From positions 1 to 39,752 of the forward strand of contig JADFQH010000002.1 of the NCBI GenBank assembly GCA_022561895.1: a stretch of 39,752 bases of DNA. Direction: 5' to 3'. The stretch's first letter is position 1. Each line of letters begins with the position of its first letter. Positions 15,182-24,906 of the stretch are shown here, one piece after another. The notes below the pieces were generated by a model, which did no database searches, was not told where the DNA came from, and saw only the letters and a program-made list of their open reading frames with translations. This stretch comes from Methanobacteriota archaeon (GTDB lineage: Archaea > Halobacteriota > Halobacteria > Halobacteriales > Halalkalicoccaceae). Made by a program: the position numbers and the translations under genes.

Positions 15182-15945
15182 CGCTCCACCCCTGGCTGCT
15201 GTGGTTCGGGCGAGGCCATTGCGCCACAACTGGTTGCCAGTCGCCCCTCCTCGTCGCGCTCTATCCCCGGAAGACTTTCGAGGGGGGCCGTCGGTTCGGC
15301 CTCGAACTCCTCGGGCGAGATAGCGAGAACTTCGTTCTCGTTTTCGACCAGTGCGCTAAGCAAATTTGAAAGCGTCCGGTAGAACGGTTCGTCGATCTCC
15401 TCACGAACCTCGGCAACGAATCGGGGAACCCACCGCCCAAGATGGTCCTCGATGAACGACGCGCGGGCGTCCGTGACGACCTCAACTCCCGTCTCGTCGC
15501 CCTCTTCTTCGAGGTACGCTCGTTGGGTCGCGAGATGGGAGATGAACTCCAGTTGGGTCGAGAGGTAGTCCGCCCGATCCCGACGACCCGCCGCGATATC
15601 CAGTCCAAAGGCTCGGTAGAACCCGGCCATATCCGCGAGCTGGTTCGTGTTCGTTACGAGCGTGCCGGGCGCGTAGCCCGTCTCGTACTGGGAGACGGTC
15701 GACTCGTTCTCGTTGCCGAACGCGGCGGCGTAGGCCGAACGAAGCTCACTCGGCTCGGTGGGTAGTGCTTCTTCGAGTGCGCTTGCCGCCTCTTCTATGT
15801 CGTCATTGAGCGCTGACGCTGACGCCGAAACCGCCTCGGCGAACGATCCTTCGTCAATCGCCCACAGTAGCTCGTCGTCGGGGCGGTCGAACCCCATCGA
15901 AAGCGCGCTGTACAGCCGTGCGCGGTGGATATCGTTCTCACTCAT
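15178..15945 (-). CDS. TorD/DmsD-family chaperone
   Basis: 255 residues, mostly helical and acidic. YETGYAPGTLVTNTNQLADM followed by AGFYRAFGLDIAAGRRDRAD and QLEFISHLA is the signature of TorD-like chaperones, which hold a molybdoenzyme apoprotein until cofactor is inserted and Tat export can begin. The client here is presumably the Tat-dependent catalytic subunit (19923-23438). The C-terminal tail (about 40 residues, with ATSCGAMASPEPQQ) is longer than usual. It lies between the beta subunit (2-bp gap) and the ferredoxin subunit (ATGA overlap). Confidence 0.8.
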   Translation of the reverse strand: MSENDIHRARLYSALSMGFDRPDDELLWAIDEGSFAEAVSASASALNDDIEEAASALEEALPTEPSELRSAYAAAFGNENESTVSQYETGYAPGTLVTNTNQLADMAGFYRAFGLDIAAGRRDRADYLSTQLEFISHLATQRAYLEEEGDETGVEVVTDARASFIEDHLGRWVPRFVAEVREEIDEPFYRTLSNLLSALVENENEVLAISPEEFEAEPTAPLESLPGIERDEEGRLATSCGAMASPEPQQPGVER

Positions 15946-15947
15946 GA

Positions 15948-17135
<1,188 letters not shown>

Positions 17136-17137
17136 CG

Positions 17138-17206
17138 TCAGTCCCTCCTCGGCAGTTGTCGTTCGGGGGTGATCGTCTCGAATCGGGCAGTCGTCTGGTG
17201 ACTCAT
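17138..17206 (-). other. 22-codon upstream ORF, remnant of a duplicated gene start
   Basis: ATG 17206 opens a 22-codon frame beginning MSHQTTA and ending 2 bases before the beta-subunit start codon. The gene at 24899-25396 also begins MSHQTTA, and the DNA matches recognisably from the promoter palindrome through these codons. It is therefore a copied promoter-plus-leader that kept the first codons of the other gene. If translated, the peptide would couple to the beta subunit. Confidence 0.6.
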
Positions 17207-17243
17207 GTTTCAAGATGGGAACCCCTCCTCCCTCTCAGTGGCT

Positions 17244-17268
17244 CTTAACCCGTTTCGGGTTTTAAGTA
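17244..17268 (-). promoter_or_regulatory. Promoter palindrome, copy 2
   Basis: Identical over all 25 bases to 25434-25458: arms CTTAACCCG and CGGGTTTTAAG around TTT. Read on the minus strand it contains CCGAAAC followed by GGGTTAAG, which fits a BRE plus TATA box. A regulator that binds the palindrome would directly overlap the basal promoter. It drives the beta-subunit unit. Confidence 0.7.
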
Positions 17269-17498
17269 GTGAAGCGAATTAGACACTGCTCGAACTCGAG
17301 GTCCTTGCTGTGCAGGCAACACTCCTCGTGGGGGCACATCCTCACCATCGAAAAAAGCACGTTCATCAGAACCCGAGGAATCAGTTGGTTGTGAAAGTCT
17401 GGCAAATAATCGAAGGCGAAGTGTCCGGTTGTAGTAAAATACTGCCATTAGATGGCTCTAATTGTATACAAAACTCAACTAATAGTTGTTATCGATCG

Positions 17499-17843
17499 CT
17501 ACTTCATCATCTTGGCGAACGCTCGAACGACGAGTTTCTTTCCTGCTGTAGTGAGTTGTCCCTGTGCTCTGTGCTGCAGGATCGCCCCCGGAGGAATCGT
17601 GTGGATCGACCACGGAAGCAGGTGCGTGGCTTTTGAGAACGTCATTCCGGTGTAGTGAGTTTCCTTTTCGAGTTCCGGAGTGCTGTGATTGTGATTTCTC
17701 GATCCACGTCCGAGACACATCACTGTACATTCGACTGAACTGTACGGCCGATCTCGATGGCGAATGACTACGACTGGACGTTCGTCTTTCGTTCCGTGCG
17801 GGTCGTTGCTGACCCACGTAATGGTCCCGGCACGGTACTTCAT
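17499..17843 (-). CDS. PemK/MazF-like toxin
   Basis: 114 residues: YRAGTITWVSNDPHGTKDER then PVVVIRH at the N-terminus, and HLLPWSIHTIPPGAILQHRA with GQLTTAGKKLVVR near the end, resembling archaeal PemK/MazF-type endoribonucleases with the SH3-like barrel. The family cleaves mRNA. It starts 2 bp after the stop of the winged-helix gene before it, the usual antitoxin-toxin order. It lies inside the split molybdoenzyme cluster. Confidence 0.6.
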   Translation of the reverse strand: MKYRAGTITWVSNDPHGTKDERPVVVIRHRDRPYSSVECTVMCLGRGSRNHNHSTPELEKETHYTGMTFSKATHLLPWSIHTIPPGAILQHRAQGQLTTAGKKLVVRAFAKMMK

Positions 17844-17845
17844 CC

Positions 17846-18274
17846 CTACGTATCCTCGTCAGATGTGGTGTCAACCAAAGCGACCGCGTCCTCGATATCC
17901 TCGTCGGTGAGTTCCGCCGATTCGCCCAACTCGGTATCAGTGCGCGGTTCGACGCTATCAGGGCTGGTCTCGGCGGTGCCGTGATCTGCAAACATGCGCT
18001 CAAGTCCGTCGAGTGCAGCGCCGTACCGATAGAGGTCTTCACGATCCTCGCGGGCGTGGTAGTATCCATCCGGCGTTTTGTCGATATATTCGTTGTCGTA
18101 GAGACGTTTTGCCGTGACTTTCGCGGTGTTGTGCGGGATGTCTAGCTCGCTGTGGATCTCCTGTGGACTGTATCCGTACTCGTCATTTCGATAGAGGAAT
18201 CCAATAATATCCGATTTCGTCGTTCCTGGTGTCAGGTCGAGATCTGGATCGTGCGAACCGAGATGGACAGGCAT
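17846..18274 (-). CDS. Winged-helix protein, probable antitoxin of the PemK/MazF-like gene
   Basis: 142 residues. TTKSDIIGFLYRNDEYGYSP, then QEIHSELDIPHNTAKVTAKR and LYDNEYIDKTPDGYYH, form a MarR-like winged helix. The C-terminal 50 residues are acidic and probably disordered, suited to binding the toxin. ATG 18274 is chosen because TTTATGAG lies about 27 bp upstream on the minus strand, giving a leaderless transcript; a GTG at 18355 would extend it by 27 residues. It directly precedes the toxin gene. Confidence 0.6.
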   Translation of the reverse strand: MPVHLGSHDPDLDLTPGTTKSDIIGFLYRNDEYGYSPQEIHSELDIPHNTAKVTAKRLYDNEYIDKTPDGYYHAREDREDLYRYGAALDGLERMFADHGTAETSPDSVEPRTDTELGESAELTDEDIEDAVALVDTTSDEDT

Positions 18275-18441
18275 GTAACTCAATGTAACCGGTTGAAACT
18301 CATAAATCTGTCGGGCTGTCGGACCATAGCCGAACCAGTCAGTCACTTCGGGCACCTACCAGCAGCGGATTCTGCTCGTCCACGGTGAAATAATGTGGCA
18401 GCGGAACCCCTCGTTCCAACCTGATACAAAAGCGAAGATGA

Positions 18442-18519
18442 TTACTCTCCGCCCGACTCACTCACGTACCCACCACTGAGATACGCCTCCATCTCGTCGT
18501 CCTCTTGCGTCGGGCGAAT
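18442..18519 (-). pseudogene. Duplicated 3' end of the molybdoenzyme catalytic gene
   Basis: 25 codons plus stop read IRPTQEDDEMEAYLSGGY VSESGGE, compared with IRPTQEDETMEEYLSGGY VSESGEN at the end of the catalytic gene (19923-20000). The DNA match is about 78% over 75 bp by eye. There is no start codon or upstream body. It is a direct repeat that brackets the MNT/HEPN module (18590-19787), as expected if that module integrated at, or was copied with, the gene end. Confidence 0.75.
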
Positions 18520-18589
18520 ATCTATCAAAGCCTCTGTTCGACGGTATACAGTCAGTACTATACCACCGAAGTACAGCCTCCCGCCGCTT

Positions 18590-19102
18590 TCATACTGCGT
18601 CGCAGACGCACACGCCACCTTCTCGAATGTGGGTAGTAACGTGTTCGTGGATGACTCGAGAGAGTTGGCGCATCGCGTCCGCTTGTCGTTCCGTTGGTCG
18701 TCGCCCACCATAGTAGCTGTCCGTGCGATTCGTGTCGTACAGCTGTCGCAGTTCGTCTGTTGTTGTGGATGAAAAGAGTCCAAGAGCTGTTGCGCGATCG
18801 TAGCAGTACGTGTGATCGTGGAAATCGTTCAGATCGTCACCGCCTTCGGCTAATGCGTAGGCCTCGACTGACCGCTCGGTCGCTCCGAAGCACAACTCGA
18901 TCGTGGCAGTGTAGAATCCTTGCCCTTCGATATGCTCGACAGCGGCCAGCAGTCGACAGGCTTTCGTCAACTGTGTTTTCCAGTCGACATCGGGATCGAT
19001 TGTGGCTTCGCGCGTGGGGACGCCGTATCCCTCCTCGTTGAACGCGTCAATAGCCGCCGCAAGCGCGTCCGTGATAGCTCGTGGGTCAGACGCATTACTC
19101 AT
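18590..19102 (-). CDS. HEPN-domain protein of an MNT/HEPN module
   Basis: 170 residues, mostly helical. TQLTKACRLLAAVEHIEGQG FYTATIELCFGATERSVEAY is typical of HEPN four-helix bundles. A possible R-x4-H catalytic motif is seen in SRVIHEHV near the C-terminus. In MNT/HEPN pairs the HEPN protein is usually an RNase toxin, silenced by its nucleotidyltransferase partner. ATG 19102 overlaps the stop of the nucleotidyltransferase gene by 8 bp, which supports the pairing. It sits between the catalytic gene and its duplicated tail. Confidence 0.6.
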   Translation of the reverse strand: MSNASDPRAITDALAAAIDAFNEEGYGVPTREATIDPDVDWKTQLTKACRLLAAVEHIEGQGFYTATIELCFGATERSVEAYALAEGGDDLNDFHDHTYCYDRATALGLFSSTTTDELRQLYDTNRTDSYYGGRRPTERQADAMRQLSRVIHEHVTTHIREGGVCVCDAV

Positions 19103-19787
19103 CGAGATCACCGTGAAAGATCATGCTCCGGATGGTATCGAATCGCTCCGTCTCGTGGATAACGAGCCCGTCGCTGAGTATGTCCCGGAGTTCGCCAGTG
19201 TAGTTCGGGATAGCTGGGAGGACTTCGACGTCGATCTCGTATGCGTACCGACCGGTGTCGAACTCCTCGTCTTCGAGGTCCTGTCGAACGCGATTCGCCG
19301 TTCGTTGATTCGTCATCCGATCGTCTTCGACGAGTACCCACAGGTCGATGTCGCTCCGCCGGTCGGCTTCGCCTCGCGCGACGCTGCCGTACAGAACGAT
19401 CCCGACGACATCGCCAAGCCTGTCGAGTAGCTCGTCAACGGCCGTTCGAACCGGTGGCTGGAACTCCGGTTGCGGGATCTGCAGATACGGGTCATCCGGG
19501 TGGGACAACCGTTCACGGTTGATGTGGACGATCCGAGTATTGCCCTCACGCTGATCTATAACGAGATCGTTAGCAGACAGAATATCGACGGCCTTCGATA
19601 CGGTGGGCTGGGAGTAGCCTACGGCGTCGGTGAGTTCTGTAATCGAGAATTCGTCGGTGTGATACCGAGAGAGAAACACGAGCACACCCTGAACCGCCCG
19701 ACTTCGAAAGAGCGTATCGTCCTGAACGGGAATATCGAGCGTGATTTTCGACCCATCTTCGGAAGGAGTATTCGAATTGCTTTTCAT
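19095..19787 (-). CDS. Nucleotidyltransferase (MNT) with N-terminal winged helix
   Basis: 230 residues. Residues about 30-90 form a winged helix (FSITELTDAVGYSQPTVSKA VDIL), and residues 130-150 carry GIVLYGSVARGEADRRSDID LW, the GS...D-x-D active site of minimal nucleotidyltransferases. Partner of the HEPN gene that overlaps its end. The known mechanism in such pairs is AMPylation of the toxin, so this is the likely antitoxin. The fused winged helix could also give autoregulation. A TATA-like CGTATAAACC lies upstream on the minus strand (about 19826-19835). Confidence 0.75.
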   Translation of the reverse strand: MKSNSNTPSEDGSKITLDIPVQDDTLFRSRAVQGVLVFLSRYHTDEFSITELTDAVGYSQPTVSKAVDILSANDLVIDQREGNTRIVHINRERLSHPDDPYLQIPQPEFQPPVRTAVDELLDRLGDVVGIVLYGSVARGEADRRSDIDLWVLVEDDRMTNQRTANRVRQDLEDEEFDTGRYAYEIDVEVLPAIPNYTGELRDILSDGLVIHETERFDTIRSMIFHGDLDE

Positions 19788-19922
19788 AGATGGGACTTCG
19801 TTAGGCTACTCACTTAAGGTTTATACGTAACTCGGCATTCCATTTATGTGAGATAGAGCACGTCACCTTTACAGATAATCCCGAATAAAAACCTTCTGCA
19901 ACTCTATGCAAGAGCGGAGTAA

Positions 19923-22900
19923 CTAATTCTCACCCGACTCGCTCACGTACCCACCACTGAGATACTCCTCCATCGTCTCGTCCTCCTGGGTCGGGCGGAT
20001 CCCCTTCTCGACGGGCTCCCAGTCACCCTCGCCATCCACGCCGCCGTCTTCTGCTTTCTCCACTCGCACGAACGACTCCTTCGGCGCGCCGTTTGCGGCG
20101 TGAACGTCAGGTTCGAAGCCCACATCGAGGGTCTGTCCGGCCAGATCCTTCCGGGCCATCGTATCCGTGAGCCACGTCCGTCGGAGCCACGTCGTCGTCG
20201 CCGACTGGTGGCCCCCTTGACGATAGAGCGAGACGTAGTTCGTCTCCTCGGATTCGGCCATCCCGTCCTCACGCTCTTTTGACGCCTCGTAGCTTTTGTG
20301 CGAGGTCTGGTTCAGGTTCATCCAGCTTCGGGTCACCCCCTCGGGAAGGCTCGGCTGGTAGCGAATTCGCATCATCGCGCGGGCGTACTCGTCCGCTTCG
20401 TTATCGGGATCGAACCCCTCGAACGGGCGATCCGAGGGATCGGCGTCGACCCAGACGTAATCGCCGTCCTGAAGCCCCTCGTTGCGGGCGTCATCGGGGT
20501 TCATCTCGATATACCCTTCGCCGAAGTACGGCATGCGCTCGTCGTTTCGCTTCAGGTCGCCGGTGTTGCCCCACCAGACCGCGATGTTCGGCAGGGAGTT
20601 CGCGAACGTGTGGGTTCCGTGGCGGTATTTCGGCGTCATGTAGACGTACTCGTAGCCCTCGCCGAGCTCGGTAAGCGGATGAACCGAATCGGTCAGTTCG
20701 GTCGGAGATTTGACCACGTTGCGAACCTGTCGATCGTTCGTATCACTCACGACCGCCTCGTCATCCCAACCCCGATCATCGGGCGTCTCGGGAGCCACGA
20801 CGGGACTGCTGCTGTCGTCGACGAGCACGTTCGGCTCGTAGGGCGTGGCGTCCATCGGCTCGCGGTGTACCGGCAAGTTCTCGCCGGCCTCGGCGAACTC
20901 CGGCTCCTCCCGGAAGAATTCTAGCCTTCCTGTCTTTGTGTACCACGGATCGTCGTCCTCGGTCTGCTCGGTGCCGACCTTCTTGGGGTAGGTCCGGGTC
21001 ATGATGATCGCCGGAGTCCCCTCGCGGGCGTCCTCCAGTAGCTCCTCGACATCGTAGCCCGCGACCGTGTTCGAGTTGTCGATGATCCGCTGAAGATACG
21101 GCTTTGCCCGATACTCATCTTCGTCGATGAACTCCCAGTAGTCGGCAAAGCGACTGTCGCCGGTCAGCTCCCCGAGATGTTCGGCGACGCCCGAATAAAT
21201 CTGGGCGTCGTTTCGTGTGTTGTAGATCCGGTCGATCCCCGTCTCGGGCATCGTCGTGATAAATGGATTAGTAACCGAGGCGGTGATGTCGTGGACGTGG
21301 TGTTCGGCCCACGAGTCCACCGGAAAGACGATATCCGAGTACTCACAGGTCATCGTCCACCACCACTCGTTGGTGAAAAACGCCTCGATTTTCCCGTTTC
21401 GAAGCATGTTCTCGATGATCTTGTACGATCCCTTCGCGTTGCCAAGAATCGAGTTCGATCCGGCGACCCATACGGATTTCGTGGGCGTGTGCATGTGCGA
21501 GTCGCCCTGGAAGTACTCGCCGTCGACTTCGAGTGGCTCGTCCAAGTTGGTGTAGAAATGCGCCGACTGGTCGTCGTATCGCTTGTCGACTTCGGCCGGC
21601 TCGTCGGGATCGAGTTCGACATCGAAGGGATCCTCCTCGGTGTAATTGGAGAGTCCGTTGAAGTACGCCGAACGGTAGTTGCCCGAGTAGCTCCCCACAT
21701 TTCCGCTCTGATAGCCGACGTTGCGGGTGAGCGAGGCCACCAGAAAGATCGCCCGGTCCTTGTTGTCGGAGTTGGTGTAGTGGTTCGGGCCCATCCCCGT
21801 CAGGACGAGCGTGTTCTCCTGGTTGTCGGCGAAATCATGGGCAAGATTCTCGACCGCTTCGGGGGCCGTTCCGGTGACTTCCGCCGCCGAATCGAGATCC
21901 CACGTCTCGACGAGGTGCTCCCGAACGAGGTCGAAGACCGGACGGACTTCGACGGTTTCGCCGTCTTCGAGTTCGACCTCGAACTCGCCTTCGAGGGTGG
22001 CGGAAGTTTCGAAATCGTCGCCCACGTCGTCGCGGGTCACAGCCTCCAGCTCGCCGGTTTCGTCGTTTCGAACCACGAAATCGCCCCACTCGCCGCGAAG
22101 CTCATCCGAGAGGATCTGCTGGTCGAGGTCCGTCACGGCCGTTGGGGGTTGCTCCCCGTCGCCGACCGTCTGAGTTTTCTCCAGCTCTTCGGGTTCGTAG
22201 CCCGCGAAGGTGTCGCTCGCGCGCAGCATTTCGTTGGTGTCCATCCGGACCAAGAGGGGCAAATCCGTGTTCTTGCGGACGAACTCCTCGTCATACAACT
22301 CCTCCTCGATGAGGACGCGCGCGGCTCCGAGAAACAGCGCCGAATCCGTCGCCGGGCGCACGGTGATCAACTCGTCGCATTTCGCGGCGGTGGCGTTATA
22401 ATCAGTAAAAATCCCCGTGACCTTCGTTCCCTTGAGCTTCGCCTCGGTCAGCCAGTGGCTATCGGCCATCTTCGTCGTCAGGTAGTTGAGCCCGGCGACG
22501 ACGACGTGGTCGGCGTACTCGACGCTCGCGAGGTCGAAATCCACGGTTTGCTGACCGGTGACCATCGTGTGACCCGGCGGCAGGTCGGTGTGAAACGAGT
22601 AGTTGTCGAGGCCGACCGCCCCCAAGGCGTCGTCCTCACCCACGCCCCGGACGTAGCTGTCCAGAAGCGCCATCGAGTTCGCATTTCTGTACTGGCCCCA
22701 GAGTTTGATCACTCCCAGAAGGGGCATCCCGCCGCGGAACTTCATCGAACGCACGCCAGCGCCCTCGGTCTGGGAAACGACGCGCTCGTCGTACTCCTGT
22801 TCGAGCAGGCGCTCCATCCCTGCCTCGCCGCTGTAGGTCTCCGCGATGTCGAGGAAGGTCCGGGCGGCAAGCTCGTAGGCCTCCTCGAAGCTCACCTCGA

Positions 22901-23438
22901 TGAACTCGTCCGTTCCGCGCTGGGCGTACGCAGTAGGCATCGAACCGTCCTCGTTGCGCGGGAAGCCCTCTTCGACCCACTCGGCGAATCCCTCACGAAC
23001 CATCGGCGCTTTCACCCGTCGCTCGCTGTAAAAGCGCTCGATCATCGCAAGCCCCTTGTTACACACCCTCGGATCCCAGCGCTGGCTCGACTGATTTCCG
23101 TCGAGATCCGTCGCCTCGCCGTAGTTCATCGACGGCCCTAAACGAGTGACGACGCCGTTTTTCACGCTGGCTTCGAGATAGCAGTTGTGGGTGTCGTTTG
23201 GCGTACACGTTAGCATGTAGGCGTCGTCGCGATCCCAGACGTCCCGATAGGACTCTTCCCAGCCCTCGTTGGGATACTCCGAAAGCGGATTGATAACTTC
23301 GCCCTCCGCGTCCGCTTCGGGCTGGAGCCGCCGGTAGCCAAACAGGCCGAGCCCTGCCGCACCGGCCGTCCCCGCGATGGTGCCAAGCAGCTCCCGGCGG
23401 CCGACCCCGGTTTGGCCCGCATCGTCCGCGTCGCTCAT
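19923..23438 (-). CDS. Catalytic molybdopterin subunit, type II DMSO reductase family
   Basis: 1171 residues. The N-terminus GVGRRELLGTIAGTAGAAGL is a Tat signal, so the enzyme works outside the membrane. Segments such as YMLTCTPNDTHNCYLEASV, KFRGGMPLLGVIKLWGQY, NSMALLDS and LDNYSFHTDLPPGHTMVTGQ match the type II family (nitrate, selenate, perchlorate reductases, dimethylsulfide and ethylbenzene dehydrogenases). By analogy with NarG, Asp278 is the likely molybdenum ligand; Cys78, His84, Cys86 and Cys126 are candidate ligands of the FS0 cluster. The substrate cannot be told from the sequence. The nearby DmsR-like regulator and NrfD module favour a terminal reductase such as DMSO/TMAO reductase. 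Start ATG 23438 follows GAGGTGGG. Confidence 0.85.
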   Translation of the reverse strand: MSDADDAGQTGVGRRELLGTIAGTAGAAGLGLFGYRRLQPEADAEGEVINPLSEYPNEGWEESYRDVWDRDDAYMLTCTPNDTHNCYLEASVKNGVVTRLGPSMNYGEATDLDGNQSSQRWDPRVCNKGLAMIERFYSERRVKAPMVREGFAEWVEEGFPRNEDGSMPTAYAQRGTDEFIEVSFEEAYELAARTFLDIAETYSGEAGMERLLEQEYDERVVSQTEGAGVRSMKFRGGMPLLGVIKLWGQYRNANSMALLDSYVRGVGEDDALGAVGLDNYSFHTDLPPGHTMVTGQQTVDFDLASVEYADHVVVAGLNYLTTKMADSHWLTEAKLKGTKVTGIFTDYNATAAKCDELITVRPATDSALFLGAARVLIEEELYDEEFVRKNTDLPLLVRMDTNEMLRASDTFAGYEPEELEKTQTVGDGEQPPTAVTDLDQQILSDELRGEWGDFVVRNDETGELEAVTRDDVGDDFETSATLEGEFEVELEDGETVEVRPVFDLVREHLVETWDLDSAAEVTGTAPEAVENLAHDFADNQENTLVLTGMGPNHYTNSDNKDRAIFLVASLTRNVGYQSGNVGSYSGNYRSAYFNGLSNYTEEDPFDVELDPDEPAEVDKRYDDQSAHFYTNLDEPLEVDGEYFQGDSHMHTPTKSVWVAGSNSILGNAKGSYKIIENMLRNGKIEAFFTNEWWWTMTCEYSDIVFPVDSWAEHHVHDITASVTNPFITTMPETGIDRIYNTRNDAQIYSGVAEHLGELTGDSRFADYWEFIDEDEYRAKPYLQRIIDNSNTVAGYDVEELLEDAREGTPAIIMTRTYPKKVGTEQTEDDDPWYTKTGRLEFFREEPEFAEAGENLPVHREPMDATPYEPNVLVDDSSSPVVAPETPDDRGWDDEAVVSDTNDRQVRNVVKSPTELTDSVHPLTELGEGYEYVYMTPKYRHGTHTFANSLPNIAVWWGNTGDLKRNDERMPYFGEGYIEMNPDDARNEGLQDGDYVWVDADPSDRPFEGFDPDNEADEYARAMMRIRYQPSLPEGVTRSWMNLNQTSHKSYEASKEREDGMAESEETNYVSLYRQGGHQSATTTWLRRTWLTDTMARKDLAGQTLDVGFEPDVHAANGAPKESFVRVEKAEDGGVDGEGDWEPVEKGIRPTQEDETMEEYLSGGYVSESGEN

Positions 23439-23541
23439 CGGTCCCACCTCGCTGCTTTTCGTTCGATCGTTTGATCCGCTGCTTGTGTGGTTTTGTCGTT
23501 CATCGTTGGTCGTTCGGTTTTGGTATCGATCTGCGGAACTC

Positions 23542-24906
23542 TCATGCTGGCTCACCTCCCGGCTTGACGAGTCGTCGCCCACTTTCGAGATTCGTGACTT
23601 CGAAATCGCGATCGAACTCGCTCTCAAGGAGTTCGGGAAGATCGTCGTCGGCGACGACCAGCGGCCGCGGGCCGTCGGGAGCGGCCCCATATTCGAGGAC
23701 CGCTTGGCGCTCGCGCACCCGCTCGGGCAGGCCGCTGAGATCAACAGTACCGGTGGGAAGGTCCTCGATTACTCGTGCGAGATGGATCTGAACCGCCTCG
23801 GCCAGTCCATTGAAGCAGCACTCGGTTTCCGTATCGAGCGCCGCAAACTCGACCGCAGCAGGCCGTTGAATCGCCGGATCGAACGGAATTTTCGTCTTCT
23901 CGGGAGTGCCCGGCGCAGTTTCGAGCAATTCCTCGAACGTGCGCTCGCCCGCGCGGATCCCGCCACTAACCATGTTTTCGACGATGGCAGCGACCGGAAT
24001 ATCATGAGCGTCGGCCAGCCCTGCCGTTCGTGTGGTGTTCCGTACGCTCACGTCGCTGGGCGTCGAAACCAGCACCGCGCCGTCGACGGGCACGCGCGAG
24101 AAGACGGTCTCCGTGACCTCGCCGACTCCCGGCGGAAGGTCGACGAGCAGCACGTCCCGGTCGCTCCACGCCGCGTTCGAGAGTAGGTCGGCGAGCACGT
24201 CGTGGGCCATCGCGCCGCGCCACGCCATCGGCCGGTCGCCCGAAACGAGATCGAGGCTCACCACCTGAAACCCGCTTTTCAGAGCCGGCGCGGGCGTGCC
24301 GGTCGCCGTGGTCGTCACCATATCATCGATTCCGAGCAGCTCACTGATGGCGGGGGCCTCGAAATCGGCATCAAAAATTCCGACATCGAGGCCCGCCCTT
24401 TGGAGAAGTCGCGCGAGCACAACTGTAAGGGTACTCTTGCCGGTGCCGCCTTTCGCGCCGCCGACCGCGATGACCGTCTCCGCGCCGTTTGGCGCGAGGC
24501 CGTCTTCGGCTTGCTCCCGTCGAACACTTTGGATCCGACAGTGCTTGACGCCCTCGATTGCGAGCGCCCGTCCGAGCAGCTGATCGCCCACGCGGTCCGC
24601 AGTGTCGGAAGCCAGCCCGGAGCAGTCGACCGTCGCCGTGACGATCCCATCGCCGACTCCGAGATCGGTCAGCACCTCGCTTGCGACGAGATCACCATGG
24701 GGCGTTTCGATCCCTCTGACTTCCGAGACGAGCCGTGTACGGATCCGATCCTCATCGGAGAGGTCTTCGGGAAGCGACTGTGTACCCGCTTGCTCTCGGT
24801 GGGTGCCCGACAGCGTGGGATCGTCCATCGGGCGGTAGCTCCCGTTTGGTGGCCCGCTCGGACAGCCCGCTCCCTGCTCGGGCTTTTCCTGTGGATCGTC
24901 AGTCAT
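23542..24906 (-). CDS. Mrp-like P-loop ATPase lacking the CxxC motif
   Basis: 454 residues. A long N-terminal tail is followed by a DUF59-like domain (about residues 52-125), a deviant Walker A GAKGGTGKST (150-159), FDADFEAPAISELLG, and VLLVDLPPGVGEVTE. This matches Mrp/NBP35 throughout, but where the family has the CxxC cluster site this protein reads VENMVSGGIRAGERTF, with no cysteine. It may therefore use ATP to handle the enzyme or cofactor rather than carry a cluster. An extra 70 residues at the C-terminus are not Mrp-like. The start overlaps the sulfite-oxidase-like gene by 8 bp. Confidence 0.75.
   Translation of the reverse strand: MTDDPQEKPEQGAGCPSGPPNGSYRPMDDPTLSGTHREQAGTQSLPEDLSDEDRIRTRLVSEVRGIETPHGDLVASEVLTDLGVGDGIVTATVDCSGLASDTADRVGDQLLGRALAIEGVKHCRIQSVRREQAEDGLAPNGAETVIAVGGAKGGTGKSTLTVVLARLLQRAGLDVGIFDADFEAPAISELLGIDDMVTTTATGTPAPALKSGFQVVSLDLVSGDRPMAWRGAMAHDVLADLLSNAAWSDRDVLLVDLPPGVGEVTETVFSRVPVDGAVLVSTPSDVSVRNTTRTAGLADAHDIPVAAIVENMVSGGIRAGERTFEELLETAPGTPEKTKIPFDPAIQRPAAVEFAALDTETECCFNGLAEAVQIHLARVIEDLPTGTVDLSGLPERVRERQAVLEYGAAPDGPRPLVVADDDLPELLESEFDRDFEVTNLESGRRLVKPGGEPA

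Noticed and set aside
14210..15382. A 390-codon open frame on the plus strand
   Set aside because: Antisense of the ferredoxin subunit and chaperone genes.
17276..17345. Short Cys-rich frame (MCPHEECCLHSKDLEFEQCL) on the minus strand before promoter copy 2
   Set aside because: It has no promoter or ribosome site and ends in the promoter palindrome. It may be the tail of a lost gene but cannot be supported.
21177..23141. A 654-codon open frame on the plus strand
   Set aside because: It lies opposite the catalytic subunit gene, whose motifs are unambiguous; the composition is typical of antisense frames.
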